Shown here one piece after another: positions 52,430 through 59,525 of a DNA stretch of 64,000 nucleotides. Made by a program: the position numbers and the translations under genes. The stretch comes from Methanocorpusculum parvum (GTDB lineage: Archaea > Halobacteriota > Methanomicrobia > Methanomicrobiales > Methanocorpusculaceae). The notes under the pieces were generated by a model. It did no database searches, was not told the DNA's origin, and saw only the letters and a program-made list of their open reading frames with translations. The stretch lies in the NCBI GenBank assembly GCA_015063085.1, contig SUTD01000001.1, forward strand, positions 1-64,000. Direction: 5' to 3'. The stretch's first letter is position 1; the number at the start of each line of letters is the position of its first letter.

Positions 52430-52999
52430 TTATTTTCTCAGCTGAATTATCAGCTCAGAAACATTTGCAGCAAAGGTCTGTAACGTCTGCATACCTTCTG
52501 CGTCCTCTCCGACTTCTCCCGGGGCATTTCCAAAGGCGATGTTCCAGTAGGTAGAACCGCAGACCGTCATTCCGGAGATGAAGAATGACATAAGCATCTC
52601 CTGTAACGTAGAAGTCAGACCGCCGCGGCGTGCAACAACAACCGGTCCTCCGACTTTTCCTGCAAGCCAGTTTCCGTTTTTGCGGGCAACCATTCCTAAT
52701 CTCTGCAGAAGATTCATGACATCTCCGCGGGCTGTTCCAAAGTAAACCGGAGCGCCGATAATGAATCCTTTTGCTTCCTTGATTGCCGGGAGCATATCAT
52801 TTAAGTCATCTGCTAAAGCACAGCAGTCCTGAGTGCCGCATTTTCCGCAGGCAATACATCCGTGAATCTGCTTTCCGCGAAGGGAAATGATTTCAGCGGT
52901 TAATCCGTGCTTTTCAATCTCTGCCTTGCACACGTTTAATGCATATTCGGTATTTCCATTTGCACGCGGGCTTCCGGAGATTAAAACTACATCTGCCAT
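52430..52999 (-). CDS. Iron-sulfur flavoprotein / NADPH-dependent FMN reductase family
   Basis: 189 residues. FMN phosphate loop LISGSPRANGNTEYAL at 5-20, a Cys cluster CIACGKCGTQDCC near 48-60 that fits a [4Fe-4S] or zinc site as in methanogen iron-sulfur flavoproteins, and the flavodoxin-like AKGFIIGAPVYFGTARGDVM. Such proteins shuttle electrons or detoxify O2 and H2O2 in methanogens. The short Cys spacing fits Isf-like proteins. It is single-gene; a relative lies at 63220. Confidence 0.85.
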   Translation of the reverse strand: MADVVLISGSPRANGNTEYALNVCKAEIEKHGLTAEIISLRGKQIHGCIACGKCGTQDCCALADDLNDMLPAIKEAKGFIIGAPVYFGTARGDVMNLLQRLGMVARKNGNWLAGKVGGPVVVARRGGLTSTLQEMLMSFFISGMTVCGSTYWNIAFGNAPGEVGEDAEGMQTLQTFAANVSELIIQLRK

Positions 53000-53047
53000 A
53001 TACCTATATGTCGGTTTTTAGCGGATAAAAAATGTATGAAAAAGAGA

Positions 53048-53467
53048 TTAGAACTCGCCGGAAACAACACGGGTGTTTTTGCCCATGAGTTTTCCGCACT
53101 GGATTTTTCCAAGGACTAAGATGTTGTTTCCTCTCACTTCCGAGGCAGAAACATCTTTTCTTAAGTAGACATCACCGGTACTTAAGATACGGTTTACGGA
53201 TGCTCCGTCGCAGATTCTCAGCTCCCCCTCATCTCCTGCAATGAGGTCGCCTTCAATGACACAGCCGCGGCAGATAACTCCTCCTGCGCAGGTGATGTTT
53301 CCTTTGACATGGGATTCAGGACAGAGGTAAATGTTTCCTGATACAACAATGTCCTTCCAGAACTCTGTGCGCGGCGGCACGAGGAAATCTCCATCGATTT
53401 TAACCGATCCCTCAAAGTATGAGCCGCGTTCTGCCATGTGCAGTGAATTGTGTACAAATATTGTCAT
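53048..53467 (-). CDS. Bactofilin-like polymer-forming protein
   Basis: 139 residues made almost wholly of short beta-helix turns with periodic hydrophobic residues: SYFEGSVKIDGDFLV, DIVVSGNIYLCPESHVKGNIT, VICRGCVIEGDLIAGDEGEL, VNRILSTGDVYLRKDVSAS. It resembles the polymer-forming bactofilin/DUF583 domain without long tails. In bacteria these assemble into filaments that organise the cell envelope. Possible cytoskeletal role here is inference. Four cysteines lie within the strands. It is single-gene on the minus strand. Confidence 0.75.
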   Translation of the reverse strand: MTIFVHNSLHMAERGSYFEGSVKIDGDFLVPPRTEFWKDIVVSGNIYLCPESHVKGNITCAGGVICRGCVIEGDLIAGDEGELRICDGASVNRILSTGDVYLRKDVSASEVRGNNILVLGKIQCGKLMGKNTRVVSGEF

Positions 53468-53597
53468 TGCTCTCCCTGAAAGTATTCTTAACTATTCCTT
53501 TTACTTACATCCTAATAAGTTATACTACCCAGCGCGTTTCATACGGGCGATGGAAAAACATAATATTACCGATAAGCAAATTATGAGCATACATTTT

Positions 53598-53672
53598 GGA
53601 CATGTAGCCAAGTCAGGATATGGCATCAGCCTCCTAAGCTGAAGATCTAGGGTTCGAATCCCTACATGTCCG
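53598..53672 (+). tRNA. tRNA-Arg (anticodon CCU)
   Basis: 75 nt. Acceptor GGACATG/CATGTCC with discriminator G, D stem GCCA/TGGC, anticodon stem-loop TCAGC-CTCCTAA-GCTGA with anticodon CCT, variable AGATC and T stem TAGGG-TTCGAAT-CCCTA. No encoded CCA, no intron. The trm1 start is 9 bp past its 3' end, so one transcript probably carries both. Confidence 0.95.
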
Positions 53673-53680
53673 TGATTTTT

Positions 53681-54802
53681 ATGGATCTGCATGAAATAAC
53701 CGAAGGAAGTACGACTTTTTACGCACCGGTTCAGGATGAGAACGCGGAGTTTCCGCCAGGCTCTGCTCCGGTATTCTACAATACCCGAATGGAGTTCAAC
53801 CGTGATATGACGATTCTTCTGATGAGCGTCATAAAACCGGAAGAATATCTGGATTCTATGGCTGCAACCGGTATCCGGGGACTTCGCGTTGCAAACGAGA
53901 CGCATGTTCCGGCAATCATCAATGACTTTAATCCGACAGCTGTCAAAATCATTGAAGAGAATGCAAAGCGGTTCGATGAGGATATCCGGGTTACCTGTGA
54001 TGATGCAAACCGTCTGATGTGTTCCGGAAGATATGATGCGGTTGATTTGGATCCGTTTGGAACTCCAATGCCGTTTTTGGATGCAGCATCACGGGCAGCA
54101 AAGCGCTATCTGTTTGTTACCGCAACCGATACCGCCCCGCTCTGCGGAGCTCACTTAAAAGCAGGTCTTCGCAGATACTTCTCAACTCCGATTAATACCG
54201 AGTACCACTCGGAAGTCGGTCTTCGCATGATGATGGGGTCTATGGCTCGCGAACTGGTAAAGTATGACCGCGGCATGGAGCCGATTTTATCGTTTGCGAA
54301 GAATCATTACTACCGCTCGCACGTAAAAATCATCGCCAAAGTTCCGGCGGCTGATGCAACAATGGGCGAGATTGGATTCATCCATGAATGCCCGAACTGT
54401 CTCTACCGCTCAGAAGAAAAGGGGTCACTTCTTCCAACAGAAGAGGTCTGCCCGTACTGCGGAGCAAAGACGCTTCCAATCGGCCCTCTCTGGATGGGTA
54501 AACTGCAGGGCGAGGGTATTATCGATTCCATGCTTGAGATTCTGCCGACCATGCAGTTTGGAACCGGACGCCAGATGGAAAAATTCCTGCGGATTCTAAA
54601 AGATGAACCCGACTGCGGTTTCTTCTACGACTATCATGCAATCTGCCGCGCAATTCGCGTATCTCCTCCAAAGATGGAAGACTTTGTTGCAAAACTCAAT
54701 GAGATGGGGTATGTAACTTCCAGAACTCACTTCCACCCGACAGGAATCAAGACATCAGCATCTCTTGGCGTACTGACAGAAGTACTGCAGAGTTGGGAAT
54801 AA
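53681..54802 (+). CDS. trm1: tRNA (guanine-26,N2-N2) dimethyltransferase
   Basis: 373 residues. AdoMet-binding LDSMAATGIRGLRVANE near 60-76, catalytic DLDPFGTPMPFLDAA near 125-139, FVTATDTAPLCG, and a C-terminal zinc site (CPNCLYRSEE, CPYCGAKT near 245-270). This is the archaeal Trm1, which methylates G26 of tRNAs twice. The frame is open to 53666 within the tRNA, but ATG 53681, just after the tRNA end, is the normal start. Its transcript likely begins at the tRNA-Arg promoter near 53560, so tRNA processing would free the mRNA. Confidence 0.94.
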   Translation: MDLHEITEGSTTFYAPVQDENAEFPPGSAPVFYNTRMEFNRDMTILLMSVIKPEEYLDSMAATGIRGLRVANETHVPAIINDFNPTAVKIIEENAKRFDEDIRVTCDDANRLMCSGRYDAVDLDPFGTPMPFLDAASRAAKRYLFVTATDTAPLCGAHLKAGLRRYFSTPINTEYHSEVGLRMMMGSMARELVKYDRGMEPILSFAKNHYYRSHVKIIAKVPAADATMGEIGFIHECPNCLYRSEEKGSLLPTEEVCPYCGAKTLPIGPLWMGKLQGEGIIDSMLEILPTMQFGTGRQMEKFLRILKDEPDCGFFYDYHAICRAIRVSPPKMEDFVAKLNEMGYVTSRTHFHPTGIKTSASLGVLTEVLQSWE

Positions 54803-54830
54803 ATACTTTTAACCAATATTTTTCAAAAAA

Positions 54831-55109
54831 TTATCCGCCGGAGACGGGAGGGTATAATACGACCTCATCCCCGTCTTCCAGAGAGATTTCCGCGGCATCT
54901 TCAGCGTCGATTCGCTCGCGGTTATACATCAGCACAATATGATTTTTTATGACTCCTGACTCAAAGAGCTCGGATTTTGCTGCAGGCACGGTTTCTGCAA
55001 ACTGCACTAACGCATCAGAAACCGTAGCCCCGGATGGAACAGAGAGTGCTGTCTCTGCCCCGAACATTTCCCGAAATCTGGCAAACGCCCGAACAGTTAT
55101 TTCTGCCAT
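54831..55109 (-). CDS. MoaD/ThiS-family ubiquitin-like sulfur carrier
   Basis: 92 residues ending in VSGG, the C-terminal Gly-Gly that is adenylated and thiocarboxylated in MoaD/ThiS/SAMP proteins. Beta-grasp strands: ITVRAFARFREMFG, TALSVPSGATVSDAL and a final EISLEDGDEVVLYPP. The frame is open 44 codons upstream; ATG 55109 gives the standard MoaD length. It may serve molybdopterin synthesis (formylmethanofuran dehydrogenase needs it) or protein/tRNA sulfuration. Its start lies at the end of the FKBP gene (55111), so the two are co-transcribed. Confidence 0.87.
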   Translation of the reverse strand: MAEITVRAFARFREMFGAETALSVPSGATVSDALVQFAETVPAAKSELFESGVIKNHIVLMYNRERIDAEDAAEISLEDGDEVVLYPPVSGG

Positions 55110-55110
55110 T

Positions 55111-55539
55111 TTACTCAACGATTTCAGCAATCGTAATGGTGAACACCAAATCTTTTCCGGCGAGCTCGTGGTTGGCATCAATTCTGACAACCTCTTCATC
55201 AATCTTAGTGATGGTAACCGGAATCTGCATGCCGTCTCCAAGCTGAATCATCAGTTTGTCTCCAATCTCTGCAGTAAAGTCTGCACCGAACTCTTTTCTC
55301 GGGATGTCGACTGTCATATCTTCAGTTCTCGGACCATATGCTTCCTCGCACGGAATAGTAACTGTTTTGGTCTCTCCGACTTCCATATCAAGAACTGCAG
55401 CATCAAAGCCCGGAACAACCATGCCGGAACCGACCTTGAACTCGAGCGGAGCTTTTCCTTCGGAAGAATCAAACTGCGTGCCGTCAGTCAGCTTTCCGGT
55501 ATAATGAACACGAATCGTATCGCCTTTTTTCACAGACAT
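55111..55539 (-). CDS. FKBP-type peptidyl-prolyl isomerase (SlyD-like)
   Basis: 142 residues. FKBP core with DTIRVHYTGKLTDGTQFDSSEG near 5-26, MVVPGFDAAVLDMEVGETKTVTIPCEEAYGPR, then an insert-in-flap chaperone domain and DANHELAGKDLVFTITIAE. Cytosolic, without a signal peptide. The aromatic Tyr and Phe of the proline pocket are kept. It forms a short operon with the MoaD-like gene downstream, and its exported paralogue lies 93 bp upstream. Confidence 0.92.
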   Translation of the reverse strand: MSVKKGDTIRVHYTGKLTDGTQFDSSEGKAPLEFKVGSGMVVPGFDAAVLDMEVGETKTVTIPCEEAYGPRTEDMTVDIPRKEFGADFTAEIGDKLMIQLGDGMQIPVTITKIDEEVVRIDANHELAGKDLVFTITIAEIVE

Positions 55540-55632
55540 AATATTTAGATGGGTTCTTTAGAGATAAGTCAGTTTGTATCAGGTTCCCATACACCCTGGG
55601 GCTAAGCCTTTTTGGCGCATGATACGTCTTTA

Positions 55633-56154
55633 TCAGACAATCGAGTCAAGAGTAATCTCGAATGTCAGATACTCGCCGACAAGCGGCATTCTCATGAAAG
55701 CAAGAGAGACAATACCTACTTCATTATCCACCTTCATGACCTTTGCATACATCTGCTGATATCCGGCATCAGTCTGTACGGTTACCGTTAAAATCTCACC
55801 CTCAGCAGGAATCTCTCCCAGGCTTTCCTGCAGCTCAGAAATTTTCATATCCTGCATCATAGCCTCAGTAATCTCTCCGTATGCCTCAGACGGGGCAAGG
55901 CGAATCTTCTTGGTTTCACCAACCTTCATTCCGGAAACTGCAGCATCAAAGCCGGAAATCATCTGTCCTGCACCGACAACAAACTCAAGCGGAGTCTTTC
56001 CGACATTGGATTCATGAACCGTTCCATCATCCAGACTCAGCGTATAATACACAAAAACTCTATCGCCCGGTTGTGCGGTTCTTTCCTCAGCAATACATCC
56101 TGCACAAAGGATTACTGCTGCGAGCAGAAATACTGCGGCAAGTTTTTTCATCAT
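55633..56154 (-). CDS. Exported lipoprotein FKBP-type peptidyl-prolyl isomerase
   Basis: 173 residues. MKKLAAVFLLAAVILCAGC is a signal peptide ending in a lipobox-like LCAGC, so Cys20 (from the first Met) could be lipid-linked and the enzyme faces outside. FKBP motifs follow: DRVFVYYTLSLDDGTVHESN, QMISGFDAAVSGMKVGETKKIRLAPSEAYGE, VMKVDNEVG and YLTFEITLDS. The start may be the second Met at 56151. It probably folds secreted proteins. It is the third FKBP of the window and a clear paralogue of the gene at 55111. Confidence 0.9.
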   Translation of the reverse strand: MMKKLAAVFLLAAVILCAGCIAEERTAQPGDRVFVYYTLSLDDGTVHESNVGKTPLEFVVGAGQMISGFDAAVSGMKVGETKKIRLAPSEAYGEITEAMMQDMKISELQESLGEIPAEGEILTVTVQTDAGYQQMYAKVMKVDNEVGIVSLAFMRMPLVGEYLTFEITLDSIV

Positions 56155-56247
56155 ACCTCATTATTGGTATCCGTCAGAGATAACCTTTCAGTCATTACTC
56201 TGCCTGTCTCACTAACTATTTATAGTATATTTACAAATAGTATTCAC

Positions 56248-57006
56248 ATGGTTAATTTCACCTGCCCGAAGTGCGGGGCTCCGCTTCAGGTAAAACCCGG
56301 AACACAACTCTCAGTCTGTTCCTTCTGCGGTACGCCCTCGTACATCGACCGGCGAGAAGCAATATTCTTCTATATTCTGCCGTTTAAAATCGCAGACGAT
56401 GCTGCCCGCGGAATTTTCAAACGCTGGACTGCAAGTCCTGTATGCCCAAAGGACATGGAAACCGCTGCATCTATTACCGGTCTGAAAAAAACATACTTCC
56501 CGGTGTTTCGATTCAGAAGAACGGTTGACGGAAAAGAACAGGTATTCTCCAGACCGGCACGCGGAACTCTGCTTCCGGGAATGTACACAGTTGAAATCCC
56601 TCCGGGAGACATGATTATCTTCGACTCGGAAACCAAAACAGGAGGGGCAGCCGTCCTGCATCCGGATATCACAATAGATACGTACCTCCCCGAGCTCAAA
56701 GGAACGCCAATCGACCAGTCATTAGTCTACTTCCCAATCTATGAACTGACATACCGGTATGACGGAACTGAGTATGCAATGGTCATTGACGGCTCTTCCG
56801 GCAGAATCTCTGTTACCAACTCACCAAAACGAAGCTCAGTCTCATACGTTGCCGTGATGGCTCTCGCGTTTGTTTTGGGATTTATCGGAACACTGCTTGG
56901 ACTCCTGATACATCCGCTCTTCTTTGTCCTCGTGATTGCCGGAATCTTTGCCGGAAAGCTTCTGGCACATAGAGTCGTCAAAAAGCCGAACGGAGGTGCA
57001 GCATGA
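56248..57006 (+). CDS. Zinc-ribbon membrane protein (first gene of SPFH operon)
   Basis: 252 residues. N-terminal zinc ribbon CPKCGAPLQ...CSFCG (about 6-31). A middle domain has a TYFPVFRFRRTVDG motif near 90 and a second, VYFPIYELTYRYDGTEYAMV, near 160-179, ending in DGSSGRI. Two hydrophobic helices follow at about 196-240 (VAVMALAFVLGFIGTLLGLL, FFVLVIAGIFAGK). The frame is open upstream to 56014 on the antisense strand of the FKBP gene; ATG 56248 gives the ribbon at the start. The three-part plan resembles YdjG-type proteins. It overlaps the next, paralogous gene by 4 bp. Confidence 0.8.
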   Translation: MVNFTCPKCGAPLQVKPGTQLSVCSFCGTPSYIDRREAIFFYILPFKIADDAARGIFKRWTASPVCPKDMETAASITGLKKTYFPVFRFRRTVDGKEQVFSRPARGTLLPGMYTVEIPPGDMIIFDSETKTGGAAVLHPDITIDTYLPELKGTPIDQSLVYFPIYELTYRYDGTEYAMVIDGSSGRISVTNSPKRSSVSYVAVMALAFVLGFIGTLLGLLIHPLFFVLVIAGIFAGKLLAHRVVKKPNGGAA

Positions 57007-58034
57007 CAGCTCCGCGGAAAATTATCGTCTCCTTAACCTGCCCGAACTGCGGAGGTCAGGTTCATTCAGAAGAAGGAGAATCGTTAGTCCTCTGTAAATT
57101 CTGTGACTCAGTGTTCTCGCTCACCAGTGATGAAGGCATTCGGAAAATTATGTACCGCTTAGATGTCACCAGAGAACAGGTGGAAAGCCGGTTCTTTGAA
57201 TGGCTGAAGGAAGGACCGAAAGCCAGAGATCTGGCACAGAAAGCAGATATTACTGAAGCGTACCCAATCTATCTGCCGTTCTGGCGTCTGGTCGGACGCG
57301 GAAAATCCTGTGTCTGCGGAATCGAGATTCAGAGAGGCGGAAAAGACGAACCGGATAGAAGAATTCCTCACGAGTCTCTGGTGAACCGTGAGTACATCTA
57401 CTCAGACATCGCCTGCGATCCGGGAGACTTGGGAATTACTGCAATCCGTATTCCCGACCATGCAGAAGCAGTTGAGTTCGATGATGAATCAATTGTAACC
57501 TTTGGGGTTACTGAATCCCGCGATGATGCATACAGCGAAGGCTCTGAGCAGATTAAACGCCAGGCAATAGCGGATGGAAAGCGGTCAATGGATGAAATCC
57601 ACTTTGCCAAGTCGTTCTTCTTCGAAAAAGCATTCAGTCTGGTATACTATCCGTTCTGGATTGTCCGCTACACGTATCAGGACAGAGCATACTTTGCGGT
57701 ATTCGATGGGATTACTGCATCTGTTGTTTCCGGACGTGCTCCGGGAAATTCCGGCAGCCAGAGTACTGCGGCAGCTCTTGGAGGGACGCTTTCCGGCGCT
57801 GTCTTTGCTGTCTTCCTCTTCTTCGGATTTCTGCTTGGCGCATTGGAAGCTCTTGCCCTTCTCTTTGCCTTCGGTCTGGCAGCTGCTGCCGGCATCCTCT
57901 TCTTTGCCTATAACCGCTTCCGGTACGGAGATGAAATCTTAGAAGGAGCAATGAAGGGCAAAGGTCTCAAACGCGGAAAGAAACAGCAGAGCCTGGAGAC
58001 AAACTATGAAAATACCTATGATATGTTTAACTGA
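57003..58034 (+). CDS. Zinc-ribbon membrane protein, paralogue of the preceding gene
   Basis: 343 residues. Zinc ribbon CPNCGGQ...CKFCDS (about 12-37). The middle part shows YPIYLPFWRLVGRGKSCVCG near 82, a variable central region, and VYYPFWIVRYTYQDRAYFAV near 215-235 followed by DGITASVVSGR. The C-terminus has two membrane helices (about 258-303, GALEALALLFAFGLAAAAGI). The same domain order as the gene before but with a longer central region. By context it belongs to a membrane-associated complex with the SPFH protein. A basic tail (RGKKQQS) ends the protein. Confidence 0.78.
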   Translation: MTAPRKIIVSLTCPNCGGQVHSEEGESLVLCKFCDSVFSLTSDEGIRKIMYRLDVTREQVESRFFEWLKEGPKARDLAQKADITEAYPIYLPFWRLVGRGKSCVCGIEIQRGGKDEPDRRIPHESLVNREYIYSDIACDPGDLGITAIRIPDHAEAVEFDDESIVTFGVTESRDDAYSEGSEQIKRQAIADGKRSMDEIHFAKSFFFEKAFSLVYYPFWIVRYTYQDRAYFAVFDGITASVVSGRAPGNSGSQSTAAALGGTLSGAVFAVFLFFGFLLGALEALALLFAFGLAAAAGILFFAYNRFRYGDEILEGAMKGKGLKRGKKQQSLETNYENTYDMFN

Positions 58035-58043
58035 GGTGGAAAA

Positions 58044-58637
58044 ATGTCAATAGTATTACAGCCTCTCAAATGTTCCTCCTGTGCAGCCCCCTTAAAATCC
58101 AAAGAGCGGGACATGATGCTTATCTGCGGCCACTGCGGAAAAACATCCCTCTTTGCAGACGGAACAACCTGCCCGGTTGATTTTGCGATTGCAGAAGCAA
58201 CGGTCGAGGATTCCCATCCGCTTCTCTACATTCCCTTCTGGGTGGTGAATGCGGATGTCAACGTACATTACGAAAAAATCTCCGGCGGAGGAATTTCCCG
58301 GACAATATCGGGAAAAAAGCAGATGCGGGGACGCTATGATTTCTATATCTGTGCGGCAGACACTATCCCTGAAGAGTGTTCACGTATCTGGAACATGGAA
58401 TTGACCGTCAACCAGCCGGAGTTTGCTACGATTCCGGAGTTTAGAAACGGCAGCCGTATCGTCATGACCATGGAAAAAGAAACTGCAGAAAACAATGCGG
58501 AGTTCATCTTCCTGAGATATGAAACAGAAATTCCGGGAACGTTACAGGAGCTTGACTATGATTTTGCGGTCAATGCGACAAAAGTACTTTATCTTCCCGC
58601 GTACAAAAAAGCAAATAACTATCAGTTAGGAGTCTGA
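58044..58637 (+). CDS. Zinc-ribbon protein without membrane helices, third paralogue
   Basis: 197 residues. Ribbon CSSCAAPLKSKERDMMLICG with CGHCG (about 9-31). HPLLYIPFWVVNADVNVHYE near 56-75 is the counterpart of the PFW motif in the two upstream proteins. The C-terminal LYLPAYKKANNYQLGV is the counterpart of their YFPIYELTYR segment, but the protein stops there, so the membrane anchor is missing. It lies 9 bp after the second gene and 2 bp before the next. It is probably the soluble member of a three-paralogue set. Confidence 0.75.
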   Translation: MSIVLQPLKCSSCAAPLKSKERDMMLICGHCGKTSLFADGTTCPVDFAIAEATVEDSHPLLYIPFWVVNADVNVHYEKISGGGISRTISGKKQMRGRYDFYICAADTIPEECSRIWNMELTVNQPEFATIPEFRNGSRIVMTMEKETAENNAEFIFLRYETEIPGTLQELDYDFAVNATKVLYLPAYKKANNYQLGV

Positions 58638-58639
58638 AA

Positions 58640-58981
58640 ATGGATGCCGATACCAAAAAAATACAGTTAATCTGGGCAACAACCCTGTTAATGTTCGGCC
58701 TGGCAATTATTCTTGCAGCCGTTGTACCGACCTTCGGATTCTGGGAGGGAGCAGGAATCTTCCTCATTGGAACGGGTGTAGTATCCGGAGCAATCCAGCT
58801 CTTCGTTGGAGAGAAAGGACCAATCGGATTTTCGCTCTTTCTGACAATTGCCGGTCTTTTCCTGATGGTAAAGGCCTGCCTTGGAACTGTTCTTCCCGAC
58901 TTTGGGACGCTGTTCTGGATTGGCATCGCACTCATGATTATTGCAATTGGAGCAATTATTTCCATCGTCTTAAAAAAGTGA
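58640..58981 (+). CDS. Small multi-pass membrane protein
   Basis: 113 residues with four predicted helices: about 9-30, 33-54, 65-85 and 90-112. The loops are very short, with acidic ends (MDADTKK) and KK at the C-terminus. I do not recognise the family. The position inside the SPFH operon, 2 bp after the third zinc-ribbon gene and 7 bp before the helical gene, implies it is the membrane core or docking subunit. No metal-binding or enzymatic residues stand out. Confidence 0.7.
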   Translation: MDADTKKIQLIWATTLLMFGLAIILAAVVPTFGFWEGAGIFLIGTGVVSGAIQLFVGEKGPIGFSLFLTIAGLFLMVKACLGTVLPDFGTLFWIGIALMIIAIGAIISIVLKK

Positions 58982-58988
58982 GGCAGCT

Positions 58989-59525
58989 ATGACTGATTTA
59001 CGTGAAGCAGTACAGGAAGACCGGGGAATTCTGAAGAAGATTCAGCTCTTCATCCCCGGATTTTCCGGTTACCGGAAAAAAGAAGATTTACGCATTGCAG
59101 ATTCACTGCTGAGAAATCAGGTTGCAGACAACTTCAAGACGTCTGTTCTCATCCCGATCGAGATGGTAAGAGAATATGCGGCAAACTCGCTTGAGCTTGA
59201 TCTGATGAACGACATCGCAGGAGTTCTCGCAAAAGCAAAAACTCTTGAGTCATCCATTCGCCATGCAGAACAGGGGTACTCCGGAATCTCTGCAGCGGTC
59301 AGAATCCGCGAGGAGGAGTTAGACAAGCTCTATGAGTATGACTTATCCCTCTTTGAAGCAGTAAACGCCCTTGCTTTACAGGCAAAAGAGGCACGAGGTC
59401 TTGCAGAGGCAGGAGACTTTGGAGCGGTAAAGACGGTTCTTTTTGCCGTCAAGCGTGACATCATGGAGTTCTCTGCAGCCTTTGACCGCAGAATGGAGAC
59501 AATCGCTGGAATTGAGGTGGCATAA
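58989..59525 (+). CDS. Helical protein of the IPGFSGYxxKE type, partner of SPFH protein
   Basis: 178 residues, soluble and almost all helical, with no membrane helix. The N-terminal motif ILKKIQLFIPGFSGYRKKED followed by LRIADSLLRNQVADNF resembles a conserved helical protein I have seen next to bacterial SPFH/band-7 genes (pattern IPGY-GY...E-R--AD--LR). The C-terminal half, about 100-178, may form a coiled coil. It abuts the SPFH gene without a gap. The function is unknown; a scaffold or PspA-like partner is possible but unproven. Confidence 0.7.
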   Translation: MTDLREAVQEDRGILKKIQLFIPGFSGYRKKEDLRIADSLLRNQVADNFKTSVLIPIEMVREYAANSLELDLMNDIAGVLAKAKTLESSIRHAEQGYSGISAAVRIREEELDKLYEYDLSLFEAVNALALQAKEARGLAEAGDFGAVKTVLFAVKRDIMEFSAAFDRRMETIAGIEVA

